Positions 45,037 through 53,997 of a stretch of 64,000 bases of DNA are shown piece after piece. The stretch's first letter is position 1. Each line of letters starts with the position of its first letter. The DNA lies in IMG/VR virus record IMGVR_UViG_3300009514_000374, positions 1 to 64,000 of that record, one strand, 5' to 3'. The DNA is from a virus. The notes beneath the pieces were generated by a model. The model had not been told where the DNA came from and did no database searches. It saw nothing but the letters and a program-made list of their open reading frames with translations. Position numbers and translations under genes: made by a program.

Positions 45037-45345
45037 ATGTCCAGCGCATACAACGCACTTTCCGTCCTGACCAAGAGCCCCGTGACTCGCGCGTTCTTGG
45101 AGGCCAACGACCCCAAGGCGCTCGCACAGGCGGACGCTGCCTTGGCTGAGATGGACGCTGAGCGAGACGCCCTGGACGCCCACCTGGACGCCACGGACCC
45201 CGCACGAGCCGAGCACGAGGCGTACATCGCCGATCTGGAGCGGGTCGCCAACCAGGACGCCGAGGATTACATCGAGCAGCTTCACGCGGAGGCCCTGGAG
45301 GCCGACCTGTGGGGCTCGCGGGAGTGGGACAACGCCAACGGCTGA
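45037..45345 (+). CDS. Small acidic helical protein
   Basis: 102 residues from ATG 45037, with its own GGTTTCG-type promoter and GGAGG ribosome-binding site. Ala/Asp/Glu-rich helices (ALAQADAALAEMDAERDALD, AYIADLERVANQDAEDYIEQ). No recognised family; could be a protein-binding or DNA-mimic type protein given its acidity, without direct evidence. Confidence 0.68.
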   Translation: MSSAYNALSVLTKSPVTRAFLEANDPKALAQADAALAEMDAERDALDAHLDATDPARAEHEAYIADLERVANQDAEDYIEQLHAEALEADLWGSREWDNANG

Positions 45346-45373
45346 GTTTCGCTTAGTGCGCGTCTAGCGTTCT
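45345..45373 (+). promoter_or_regulatory. GTTTCG-N16-CGTTCT promoter
   Basis: AGTTTCG (45345-45351), 16 nt, CGTTCT (45368-45373), then CTGGAGG and ATG 45392. First G of the motif is A here. Confidence 0.65.
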
Positions 45374-45391
45374 AGGTCTGGAGGCAACGAA

Positions 45392-46477
45392 ATGGGACAT
45401 TTCAGCTACATCTGCAAGCACTGTGACCGTCCGATTCTCGACTCGCAGTCCACCTGGCGCGGGCTCAACGAGTGGATGGCGACGACCGTCGTTCTGATGG
45501 CATCCGGCAGCCGCGTCGTCGGCGAGTACGACGGCTACGGTCGTGTCGGCCGTATAGACGCCAACGAGCAGGCCGACGCCGACGAGGGCGTGTGGACGCA
45601 CAAGGCGTGTTGGGAGCAGGCTGGCAAGCCCGAGCACGAGGCGTACACCGGCCCGAGTGTTGGCTGCCAGCACAGCGGGTACGACGAGAAGGATCTCAGG
45701 CCCGAGCCAGGCAAGCCTTTCGACCAGGCCGCATGGGACGCGGCGTTGCAGGAGCGCGCCGACAAGATCCGAGCCGACCTTGTGCGCAAGGCGTGCGAGA
45801 TGGTGAACGACGGGCACTACAACAACGCGGACAGCGTTCGCCGAACCGAGAAGCCCTGGACCCGTCGCTTCCACGTCTACCATTTCGACGGGCAGTACCA
45901 GATCGACCCGAAGAACCCGGAGCCCGCAGGTTGGGTCTGGTATGACGAGTCGCCTGAGATGGGTGGCTACGCCGATGTTCCAGCGATGCGCGACGACCCC
46001 AAGCATGGGCCTCAGATCCAGTCAGGGGGCACCTGCGAAACCGAGGCGGAAGCCGAGGCCGCGTGCAAGGCCCGGTGGGATGCCTGGATGCAGAGCGACG
46101 AGCTTGCTCAGATGAAGCGCGAGCGTGCGGCCACCTTGCGCAAAAGGAGCCTGGAGCGCGCCAAGGAGTTGCTGATCGAGGGCGAGGATCGCTACGAGGT
46201 GACCGACTACGGCCCCGCTCCGGCACGCTTGGAGGCGCTGCTTGACGAAAAGGAGAAGCTCACCGCCGCCATCGACACCCTGAACGGCGCGCAAGTGGCT
46301 CGCCTCGGTGAGATCAACGACGAGATCGCCAACACCCCGCGTTGGGGTGTCTACGATCGCGCGGATTTCCGTGGCGAGGACGGCGACGAGGACGACCGCT
46401 ACGTCCTCACGGGCGCGACCGAAGACGATGCCAAGGCCCACGCTGCCGATCTGAACCGCATCTGGCGCGGGGCGTGA
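45392..46477 (+). CDS. Zinc-binding hypothetical protein
   Basis: 361 residues with its own promoter and GGAGG ribosome-binding site. YICKHCDRPILDS (CxxC) and later WTHKACWEQ and VGCQHSGYDEK could complete zinc sites in the first 95 residues. The C-terminal half is helical (LEALLDEKEKLTAAIDTLNG) and ends with an ADF/ATEDDAKAHAADLNRI stretch. No family recognised. Early-class promoter. Confidence 0.68.
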   Translation: MGHFSYICKHCDRPILDSQSTWRGLNEWMATTVVLMASGSRVVGEYDGYGRVGRIDANEQADADEGVWTHKACWEQAGKPEHEAYTGPSVGCQHSGYDEKDLRPEPGKPFDQAAWDAALQERADKIRADLVRKACEMVNDGHYNNADSVRRTEKPWTRRFHVYHFDGQYQIDPKNPEPAGWVWYDESPEMGGYADVPAMRDDPKHGPQIQSGGTCETEAEAEAACKARWDAWMQSDELAQMKRERAATLRKRSLERAKELLIEGEDRYEVTDYGPAPARLEALLDEKEKLTAAIDTLNGAQVARLGEINDEIANTPRWGVYDRADFRGEDGDEDDRYVLTGATEDDAKAHAADLNRIWRGA

Positions 46478-46530
46478 AACGGCGATGTTCCACGGGGAAC
46501 GTCTCGACTCGGCTTGAATGATCCTCACCT

Positions 46531-47208
46531 ATGTCCTTGTTCGCACGAGAGTTTTGGAGGCGCCGCCGCTGGCGGCTCACGAGCCGGTTTCCCTGGCTCG
46601 TGCGGCCGTGGTCGAGCTACAACGGTCGGTACGAGATCGAGCGGGCCGGGAGGGAGTACAGGCTGTGGGATCGCACCGAGCGGGGCCGATGCTTGTGCTC
46701 GGGCTCGTTCGATGCGTGTGCGGCTGCGGCCGAGGCCGATTCGCCGGGGCTGGTGATCTCACCGGACTACCTCGTGTACGACCGGGGGCGCTACGTGTGG
46801 GACAAGGGCAGGAGCAACGTGGCGTGGGCCATCGCGCTCGGGATGCTCAAGATGGTCCTGAGCAGGCCAGAGGTCCATCGTCTCGTGCTTCTCGTGGGTT
46901 TGCCGGGCTCGGGCAAGACGACGTGGCTCGCCGCTCAGGCGGAGTCTGGAGCCGTCTACCTGGACGCCACGAATCTCAGGCGGACCTACCGGACCAAGCT
47001 CGTGAAGCTCGCCCACAAGGCAGGCAAGCCGACCGAGGCCGTCGTGTTCTCCACGCCCTTGGCGGTGTGCGCGGAGCGCAACGCGCTCAGGCCCGTAGAC
47101 AGGCGCATCCCCGACGAGGCCATGGAGAGACTGGCTGGACAGTGGGAGCCCATCGAGGCTGATGAAGCCCTCTCAGGGGTCGTGACGGTCCCCTACGCGG
47201 AAATTTGA
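46531..47208 (+). CDS. Polynucleotide kinase-like P-loop protein
   Basis: 225 residues. An Arg-rich N-terminal region (about 1-110; RREFWRRRR-type and YEIERAGREYRLWDR) precedes a kinase domain: Walker A VGLPGSGKTTW near 121, ERNALRPVDRRIPDEAMERL with the lid Arg residues near 185-205, and QWEPIEADE. This matches the T4 PseT kinase/AAA_33 pattern; no phosphatase domain is attached. With the ligase at 13700 it could repair cleaved tRNAs; that pairing is inference because the two genes are far apart. Confidence 0.75.
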   Translation: MSLFAREFWRRRRWRLTSRFPWLVRPWSSYNGRYEIERAGREYRLWDRTERGRCLCSGSFDACAAAAEADSPGLVISPDYLVYDRGRYVWDKGRSNVAWAIALGMLKMVLSRPEVHRLVLLVGLPGSGKTTWLAAQAESGAVYLDATNLRRTYRTKLVKLAHKAGKPTEAVVFSTPLAVCAERNALRPVDRRIPDEAMERLAGQWEPIEADEALSGVVTVPYAEI

Positions 47209-47587
47209 CGCCCTTCCGGGCCAGGTGTAGTCCTCTTGGTCCCCGGTGGGGCGAGTATGTAGGAACGGAAAGCCGAAGCCGGTCACCACAACAAACCAAT
47301 TAGGAGATCCTTAGTAAAAGGATCCTACCTATCACTCACAATCACAATCACTCTGAAAATCACGATCCTCGACCTGATCTTCTACACCTTCATTGTCATC
47401 TATACGGTCCTACTCGTGAAACTCTTGGGAGGCCGGACTCGATCCGACTGTACCCACCCCCTACAACTTGTCGTCTAGCCCCTTGCGGGCTCCGGTTGCT
47501 GGACGGCCAACCGTGAACAACTGAAACCACGCCTGATTGCTGGAATTTCCAGGGATCTGGTAGGGCTCCTATCGCCTGCCTTTAGCG
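47209..47587 (+). other. Intergenic region with hairpin and start-less hydrophobic frame
   Basis: A 379-base AT-richer gap. A 7-bp hairpin GATCCTT/AAGGATC lies at 47306-47324 next to an AGGAG. A frame open to 47478 encodes LDLIFYTFIVIYTVLLVKLL, a convincing membrane segment, but has no ATG, GTG or TTG. No other gene is seen. Confidence 0.5.
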
Positions 47588-48793
47588 ATGGGCTCCCGAC
47601 GATCAGGGTTCGGGGCTAACCGAACCCCTGAGCAAGCCAAGACAGAATTGGCGATCCCCTGCTTCCTCTGCTTGTTGGGAGCGGCTAAGGCTGATTTTGC
47701 CCTGAGTACCATCACCGGCCCTGCACGGGTCGTCACGATTAGGAGAACTGCACTCACCACACGCGCCCTGAGTATCCGGGGACGGCAAGACCTCAATGCT
47801 TTCAAGAAGGTAACGATCAATCGGTTCCAGTGGGACGAGGCTGTACGGCCTGTTCTACAGCAGGAGCAATTCGATCTTCGCTCGCCGATCAACCGCGCCC
47901 TGATGGATCAGGGTTCGGCGAATCAGATCATCGAGTGGATCGGATTGGCCTTGGAGCAGTCGTTCATCGACGCCGGGTACGGACCCACGGCGAGCTTTCC
48001 TGATCCTACCCTGCCATTCGTTCCTACGGACCTGGCGGATTTGGATCTGTGGCTCGATGCCTCGGACTCCGCAACGCTCGTTCTCGATGGAGGGTCCGGG
48101 GTAGAGCGGTGGCTCAACAAGACAACCAACACATTCCATGCCAGCCAGCACGTTCTTGCGGAGCAGCCGACCCTGACAGCGGCGGGCCTCAACGGGCTCG
48201 ACGTGATCGATTTCGATGGGACGGCCGACCATCTCACGTTGCCGCTTCCGGCCGTCAACGACTGGACCCTGTTCGTCGTGGGTAAGTACCTGTTCTCCGG
48301 TCTTTCGGATCGGGGTTCTTGGCTCTCAGCCGCAGGCTTCGATGGCTCGTTCGGCGGTATCGACGCCCGTGTGTTTCAGAACGCGGCAATCACCACTGCG
48401 GGCTTGCTCTACTCGACCGTCGCAGGAGAGGATCGAATCGGAACGTCAGCCCTTGCTGACGATACGTGGGCAATTCTTGAGTACGACGAGAAACTGGATC
48501 ACTCCGGCACGGTTCGCGCGGGTTGGAACGTCGGTTTCGGCGGCAACGATCTGGAAACCATCTACAACGGGAGCACCTTGAACGACGGTTGGGATCCCAC
48601 GCGCCAGCTATTCGGGGAGAGTCCGCCCATCTTGGCGAGCATTGGGCGTTACCTCGGGTCGATCAACGGCGCCACAGACGGCCCCGCCTACCTTCACGGC
48701 TCCGTCGCGGAGCTACTGCTCTACACGCGGGTATTGTCTGAGGACGAGCGCGCCAGCGTGCGTGCGTACCTGCGAGGAAAGTGGGCGCTATGA
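47588..48793 (+). CDS. LamG/jellyroll protein, candidate tail or receptor-binding protein
   Basis: 401 residues from ATG 47588. The first 60 residues are of doubtful coding quality, so a later start is possible. Residues about 100-135 are helical. The C-terminal 240 residues form a concanavalin/LamG-type jellyroll: LDLWLDASDSATLVLDGGSG, WTLFVVGKYLFSG, then AELLLYTRVLSEDERASVRA, the usual end of such domains in phage tail fibres. It likely binds a surface glycan. Overlaps the next gene by four bases. Confidence 0.72.
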   Translation: MGSRRSGFGANRTPEQAKTELAIPCFLCLLGAAKADFALSTITGPARVVTIRRTALTTRALSIRGRQDLNAFKKVTINRFQWDEAVRPVLQQEQFDLRSPINRALMDQGSANQIIEWIGLALEQSFIDAGYGPTASFPDPTLPFVPTDLADLDLWLDASDSATLVLDGGSGVERWLNKTTNTFHASQHVLAEQPTLTAAGLNGLDVIDFDGTADHLTLPLPAVNDWTLFVVGKYLFSGLSDRGSWLSAAGFDGSFGGIDARVFQNAAITTAGLLYSTVAGEDRIGTSALADDTWAILEYDEKLDHSGTVRAGWNVGFGGNDLETIYNGSTLNDGWDPTRQLFGESPPILASIGRYLGSINGATDGPAYLHGSVAELLLYTRVLSEDERASVRAYLRGKWAL

Positions 48794-48993
48794 CCGACGA
48801 GCAAAAAGAGACTCCCCAAAAGGCCGCCGATCCCAAGGATGACCCCGATGTCGTGTGGATGTCCTGTCGCGCGTCCGAGAAATGCCCCGGCAACTACGCC
48901 AAGATCTCGCGCAAGTGGAAAGGCGACAGCGGCGGCGCTGCGGTGCGCTACACCTGCACGACCTGCAAGCGTCCCTTCCACGTTAATTTCTGA
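48790..48993 (+). CDS. Small zinc-finger-like protein
   Basis: 67 residues from ATG 48790, overlapping the previous stop. VVWMSCRASEKCPGNYAKIS and RYTCTTCKRPFHV provide four cysteines in two pairs, a small zinc finger. Acidic/Lys-rich N-terminus. Unknown function. Confidence 0.6.
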   Translation: MTDEQKETPQKAADPKDDPDVVWMSCRASEKCPGNYAKISRKWKGDSGGAAVRYTCTTCKRPFHVNF

Positions 48994-49016
48994 CCGCGCT
49001 GGCGTAACGGTCAGAC

Positions 49017-49676
49017 GTGGGAGAGACGCCTTACACGTCCGCGCTTTTGTTCCACGGACCCGGAGCACGCGAAGCTGCGGTCGCCGAGCAACACAACCTC
49101 GGCCGTCCGATCTCGGAGCCCATTGGGGACGAGGGGATCAAGATTGACGATGCGCGTCGGATAATCGACCTGATGGAGATGGCGCCGGTTGGAGATCAAC
49201 CAGGCGTCCTCGTGTTTGGTCCGATCGATCGCGCGCAGCAATCGGCATCCGATGTGTTGCTCAAGGTGGTCGAGGAATTCCATTCGGACGGGGTGCGCCC
49301 GGTTATCTGGGCAACTGACCTCGGCAGCGTCTCCAACACGATCCGTTCTCGATGCTTGCACCGCTGGTGCCCATACGCCGAGCATCCGATCGATGACTCG
49401 GCGGCCCGATCGGCGGCTTCCGTGATCATTAGCGCTGTCTTGCATGGGGATCGGGCGGGCGTGATCAGTGAAACCAAGGATTTCCTCGACGCCTTGCCCG
49501 ACGCAAAGGTTGCGATGTTCGACCTGCTTGCTGGCATCGCCAAGGTGCTTGCGGAACAACCCGACGAATTGAATGGGCCGCGCTACGAGCTTTGGATGCG
49601 AGCCCGCAAGCTGCTGAGCTACAGACACATTTCTCGCCTGGAGTTGACGGCTCGGCTCGTGGAGGCGATCGAGTGA
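49017..49676 (+). CDS. Clamp-loader delta'-like protein
   Basis: 219 residues from GTG 49017. IDDARRIIDLMEMAPVGDQP, then GVLVFGPIDRAQQSASDVLL and KVVEEF, and VIWATDLGSVSNTIRSRCLH match the order of the delta' (HolB)/AAA clamp-loader sequence, where the SRC motif contacts a neighbouring subunit. The N-terminal P-loop is degenerate (FHGPGAREAA), which is also normal for delta'. Followed directly by the delta-like gene. Confidence 0.75.
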   Translation: MGETPYTSALLFHGPGAREAAVAEQHNLGRPISEPIGDEGIKIDDARRIIDLMEMAPVGDQPGVLVFGPIDRAQQSASDVLLKVVEEFHSDGVRPVIWATDLGSVSNTIRSRCLHRWCPYAEHPIDDSAARSAASVIISAVLHGDRAGVISETKDFLDALPDAKVAMFDLLAGIAKVLAEQPDELNGPRYELWMRARKLLSYRHISRLELTARLVEAIE

Positions 49677-50668
49677 GCAAATGGCGAAACCCGCCTCCGG
49701 TGACGATCATCGCGGGCACGCAGGATTATCTGCGCAGGAAAGAGCTAGCGGCGGCAAAGGCGGCTGCGGATCAAAGCGGCAGGCGCGTTGAAACGATCGA
49801 CGGAGCGGATCGGGAAGGGCTGCTCAACACCCTGTCGGCCGGTGGCGTGCTGTTTCAGGACAAAGTGCTGCTCGTGATCCGAAACCCTGACAAGCTCGAC
49901 CCCAAGCACATCGTCCCGCACGGGAACGGGACCGACAACGATGTGGCCCTGCTCCTGTACTACGAGGGAGAGATCAAGAAGCGGGGTGCCGTGGCGCGCA
50001 TCTCCGAGCGCATCCCCGACAAATTCTCGATTGATTTCAAAGGGCCAAAGGCGTGGGAGGCCGACGAGTACGCTCAGAAATTCGTCGCCAAAGAAGCCAA
50101 GCGGCTCAAGCTCACGATGCCCGAGACGTTGGCCGCCAATCTCGTGACCATCTGCGGCACGGACCTCGGAGTTTTGGCCTTTGAGATGCAGAAGGTTGCT
50201 GCGCTCGTGCGCTACGAAGGGGAAACGGAGGTCAAAGCCGCGCATCTCCGGCAAACGGTTGCGTCGATCTCGGAGGCCGGCACGATGCCTGTGGTCGAGT
50301 ACCTGGCGCGGCGAAACGCGCCGCGACTCATGCGCGCCCTCGCTTCGATGCGCCGGACCCACGCGAGTGATCCGACGATGAAGGGAATTGCGTTCGTCGG
50401 AAGAAATGTTCTCCAGTGGCTCCAAGCCGCGTCCCTAATTTCTCAGGGAAATTCGGAAGGCGAAATTTCGGCCGGTTTGGGAATTCACCCGTACATCTAC
50501 AAAACTAAAATTGCCCCAACGGCGAAAAAGTGGGGCGAGAAAAATTTGGCGGCCCTACTTTCTTCGCTCGCAGACATTGAAAGAGGGGTTCGGTCTGGTC
50601 ACGTAAATCCTTGGGTGGAATTTGAGTGCGCCCTTTTGAGGGCGTGCAAGCGAGACGGCCGTGGGTAG
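49673..50668 (+). CDS. Clamp-loader delta-like protein
   Basis: 331 residues from GTG 49673 (overlaps the delta' stop as GTGA). PVTIIAGTQDYLRRKELAAA, then FQDKVLLVIRNPDKLD, the MPETLAANLVTICGTDLGVL helix and FEMQKVAALV are the layout of DNA polymerase III delta (HolA). Domain III helices lie at the C-terminus. Together with the delta'-like protein this suggests the phage loads its own or the host clamp. The last 150 bases are noticeably AT-richer. Confidence 0.75.
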   Translation: MSKWRNPPPVTIIAGTQDYLRRKELAAAKAAADQSGRRVETIDGADREGLLNTLSAGGVLFQDKVLLVIRNPDKLDPKHIVPHGNGTDNDVALLLYYEGEIKKRGAVARISERIPDKFSIDFKGPKAWEADEYAQKFVAKEAKRLKLTMPETLAANLVTICGTDLGVLAFEMQKVAALVRYEGETEVKAAHLRQTVASISEAGTMPVVEYLARRNAPRLMRALASMRRTHASDPTMKGIAFVGRNVLQWLQAASLISQGNSEGEISAGLGIHPYIYKTKIAPTAKKWGEKNLAALLSSLADIERGVRSGHVNPWVEFECALLRACKRDGRG

Positions 50669-50693
50669 AGTCCACTCCCCGTCGATAGGCGGC

Positions 50694-50699
50694 CTATAC
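50694..50699 (+). promoter_or_regulatory. CTATAC element upstream of nrdJ
   Basis: GGCGGCCTATACCC lies about 88 nt before the nrdJ ATG and 10 nt before an out-of-frame ATG. Weak CTATA-type match. Confidence 0.25.
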
Positions 50700-50786
50700 C
50701 CACGCCTACCATGGCGGCCATCGAGCATCGCTCGACTGCTTCCCCGTCACAACCTGCAACCGTGAAAGACTCGGCCGAGGCTTCCG

Positions 50787-53447
50787 ATGTATCAACCGTC
50801 CGTAGAGGGTTTCAGCGCGAAGGGTTCCCTCCCTTCCACCAGCACCAACCTCCATCCCGAGAAGCCGAAGCTGGCCGCCGTTGACCCTCCGACGTATTCG
50901 TTCGATGAAGCCTCCGAGGCGAGCCTCGCGTATTTCGGTGGTGATCCGTTGGCGGCGAACGTGTGGGTGACCAAGTATGCCTTGCAAGACAAGCAAGGCC
51001 GGTACCTGGAGCGCACACCGACCGATATGCACCATCGCCTCGCCCGTGAATTCGCACGCATCGAGGCTAAGTATCCGAACCCCATGAGCGAGGCGGAGAT
51101 TTTCGATCTACTCGATCGGTTTCGCTACATCGTGCCGCAAGGCTCGCCCATGAGCGGGATCGGAAACACCAACAAGATCCAGTCCATCTCCAATTGCTTT
51201 GTGATCTCGGCGCCGCACGACAGCTACGGCGGCATCCTATGGACCGACCAGGAGCAGGTTCAGATTATGAAGCGCCGTGGCGGCGTGGGAATGGACATCT
51301 CGACCATTCGTCCGCAGGGGCTCCCTACCGCTAACGCCGCGAACACGACCGATGGGATCGGCGTTTTCATGGAGCGGTTTTCCAATTCGTGCCGCGAGGT
51401 TGCACAGGGAGGTCGTCGCGGAGCCCTGATGCTCACGCTGGACGTTCACCACCCCGACATCCGAACCTTCATCACGATCAAAAAGGACAAGATGCGCGTC
51501 ACGGGAGCGAACATCTCTCTGCGCCTGTCCGACGAATTCATGGAGGCGGTCAAAGAGGGTAAGCAAGTTCAGCTTCGCTACCCCGTCGATGCGGCTCCCG
51601 GCGAGTATGACGTGGAGCGGTGGGTCGATGCGAACGAGCTTTGGACCGAAATCATTGAGTCCGCTCACCAGTGCGCCGAGCCCGGCCTTCTGTTTTGGGA
51701 CAACGCCAAAAAGAACACACCCTCGGACCTCTACTCGGCCGAGGGTTTTGGATCGACCAGCACGAATCCGTGCGGTGAGATCATCCTGAGCCCCAACGAT
51801 TCCTGTCGTCTGATGGTCGTTAACCTGTCGAGTTTCGTGCAGGACTCCTTCGGCGAGTCTCCGACATTCGATTGGGCCACCTACGGCGCAGTCGTCCGCA
51901 AAGCCCAACGGCTCATGGACGACATGATCGATCTGGAGATCGAGCAGGTGGACAAGATCCTCGCCAAGATCGCCGACGACCCAGAGCCCGACGAGGTAAA
52001 GCACATCGAGCGTCGCTTGTGGCTCAAGATCCGAGACGCCGCCGAGCGCGGTCGCAGGACGGGTCTCGGCGTAACTGCCGTGGGCGACGCCTGCGCGCAG
52101 ATGAATTTGGTCTACGGGTCAGACGACTCGATCGAATTCATCGAGGACTGTTACCGACACCTTGCCAAGAACAGCTACCAGTCCTCGATCGAGATGGCTG
52201 CTGAGCGCGGCGCCTTCCCCGTGTTTGACATCGCCCGTGAGGCCGACCACCCGTTTCTGGCTCGGGTGTTTGACGAGCTTGACGAAGGCACCCGTGCCGC
52301 CTATCGGCAGTACGGGCGTCGAAACATCGCCAACACGACTACGGCGCCATGCGGTTCCGTGTCGATCCTGACACAGACAACCAGTGGCATTGAGCCTGCC
52401 TACCTGCTCCAATACACCCGTCGCAAGAAGGTCAATCCGAACGACGAGAACGCTCAGGTCGATTTCGTTGACGATCTTGGGGACGAGTGGACGCATTTTC
52501 CTGTGCTTCATCACCAGTTTGCTGAGTGGTGCAAGGTGACGGGCCGTGACGTGGACGAGGTACTCGGCAAGCTCACTCGGACGAAAAAGGTCAACGGCAA
52601 AGATACGCCCGATCCTGATCTCTCAGACGTGGAGCAGAGCCCCTACTGGAAAGCCACGAGCAACGATGTCGATTGGGTTCAAAAGGTGACGCTCCAAGGG
52701 GCGGCACAGCGTTGGATCTGCCACGCCATCTCCAACACGACGAACCTCCCGGCTGACATCGACGTGGAGACGGTCAAGCAGGTCTACGAGAAGGGTCACG
52801 AGGTCGGCTGCAAGGGTGTGACGATCTACGTGCAGGGCTCACGCGACGGCGTGCTCGTGTCTGAGGAAGCCAAGCCCGAGGAATTCGACTACAACAAAGC
52901 ACCGAAGCGCCCCGACAAGCTGGCTTGCGACATTCACCGTTCTCGCGTCAAGGGTGACGACGGCGAGTACGTCGAGTGGATGATTTTCGTGGGTCTGATG
53001 AACGGCAAGCCGTTTGAGGTATTCGGAGGCATCCAGCCCGCCAAGCTCCGCATCCCCAAGAAGGTCAAATCCGGGTGGATTGTGAAGCGGTCGTTCAAGG
53101 ACGGCGGCAAATACGATCTGCACTTTGGCGACGAGGATGACCCGATGGTGATCGAGGATCTACCGGAGACCTTCGACAACCCGACGCAAGGCTCGTTCAC
53201 CCGGATCCTGAGCTACGGGCTTCGCCATGGCGGAGCGCCGCAGTACGCCCACGAGCAGCTTCTCCGTGAGCGAGACAGCGATATGTTCCACTTTGCGAAG
53301 GTGCTCGGTCGCGTGCTCAAGAACTACATCGAGGACGGGACCAAGGCGAGCACGCGGATCTGCAAAGGGTGTGGCGCCGAGGACAGCTTGATCTACCAAG
53401 AGGGCTGTCCAAAGTGCTCCGTCTGCGGCGCGCAAAAGTGCGGCTAG
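50787..53447 (+). CDS. nrdJ: Adenosylcobalamin-dependent (class II) ribonucleotide reductase
   Basis: 886 residues. SNCFVISAPHDSYGG near 134, GRRGALMLTLDVHHPD, the active-site NPCGEIILSP (about 327-336), CGSVSILTQTTSGIEPAYLL near 521 and the class II specific QYTRRKKV are all present. The C-terminal part carries a TSCPD-like region (NPTQGSFTRILSYGLRHGG) and a zinc tail CKGCGAED ... CPKCSVCGAQKCG. It reduces ribonucleotides without oxygen using B12 and thus feeds phage DNA synthesis. No NrdA/B partner is needed. It starts the replication/metabolism block. Confidence 0.95.
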   Translation: MYQPSVEGFSAKGSLPSTSTNLHPEKPKLAAVDPPTYSFDEASEASLAYFGGDPLAANVWVTKYALQDKQGRYLERTPTDMHHRLAREFARIEAKYPNPMSEAEIFDLLDRFRYIVPQGSPMSGIGNTNKIQSISNCFVISAPHDSYGGILWTDQEQVQIMKRRGGVGMDISTIRPQGLPTANAANTTDGIGVFMERFSNSCREVAQGGRRGALMLTLDVHHPDIRTFITIKKDKMRVTGANISLRLSDEFMEAVKEGKQVQLRYPVDAAPGEYDVERWVDANELWTEIIESAHQCAEPGLLFWDNAKKNTPSDLYSAEGFGSTSTNPCGEIILSPNDSCRLMVVNLSSFVQDSFGESPTFDWATYGAVVRKAQRLMDDMIDLEIEQVDKILAKIADDPEPDEVKHIERRLWLKIRDAAERGRRTGLGVTAVGDACAQMNLVYGSDDSIEFIEDCYRHLAKNSYQSSIEMAAERGAFPVFDIAREADHPFLARVFDELDEGTRAAYRQYGRRNIANTTTAPCGSVSILTQTTSGIEPAYLLQYTRRKKVNPNDENAQVDFVDDLGDEWTHFPVLHHQFAEWCKVTGRDVDEVLGKLTRTKKVNGKDTPDPDLSDVEQSPYWKATSNDVDWVQKVTLQGAAQRWICHAISNTTNLPADIDVETVKQVYEKGHEVGCKGVTIYVQGSRDGVLVSEEAKPEEFDYNKAPKRPDKLACDIHRSRVKGDDGEYVEWMIFVGLMNGKPFEVFGGIQPAKLRIPKKVKSGWIVKRSFKDGGKYDLHFGDEDDPMVIEDLPETFDNPTQGSFTRILSYGLRHGGAPQYAHEQLLRERDSDMFHFAKVLGRVLKNYIEDGTKASTRICKGCGAEDSLIYQEGCPKCSVCGAQKCG

Positions 53448-53463
53448 GCGGTAGGGTAGTCGC

Positions 53464-53997
53464 ATGGCCGACTACCCTGTGAAATGGAAGCACGGCGACC
53501 CTCCTACCAAGGCGCTCGTTCGATCTGAGGCCCCTTCGATCCGTGACTACATGGATCAGGGGGTTGCTGGCGACACGACGATCGCTCGGATTATCGGGCA
53601 GTTGTACCGGGCCACGCTGGACGGGAAGATCAGTTGGTTCCGTGACGCCGAGTATTTCGCCGTCACCTACTTTCCGATGCTCGCCGTGACGTTCCGGCTC
53701 CAGGTGTCGGGGTCCATTTCGTCTTTCGGGAATGTGATCGCATCCACTCCGAGCGGGAAGGGCACGGATCCAACACGGGCGCAGCATCTCACCATCGCCT
53801 TCATGGACAACAAGGAGTACAAGTGCCTCCCGGCGAGCTACCCGACGCTCCACCAGCTTACTGAGCTTGTGTGGAGCACGTTTGAGCGCCCCTATGTCCG
53901 TGACCGCAACGAGCGTCTGGAATGGCTCGACAAGGCGCTCAGGGTGTTCCTGCCGCACGTTGTTTCGTCCAGCGTCGAGCCCGAAGATCAGACGTAG
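53464..53997 (+). CDS. Hypothetical protein
   Basis: 177 residues, 16 nt after nrdJ. TFRLQVSGSISSFGNVIAST and ISWFRDAEYFAVTYFPMLAV suggest a beta-rich core with helices at the C-terminus (RNERLEWLDKALRVFL). No family recognised. Its end overlaps a short minus-strand frame. Confidence 0.65.
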   Translation: MADYPVKWKHGDPPTKALVRSEAPSIRDYMDQGVAGDTTIARIIGQLYRATLDGKISWFRDAEYFAVTYFPMLAVTFRLQVSGSISSFGNVIASTPSGKGTDPTRAQHLTIAFMDNKEYKCLPASYPTLHQLTELVWSTFERPYVRDRNERLEWLDKALRVFLPHVVSSSVEPEDQT

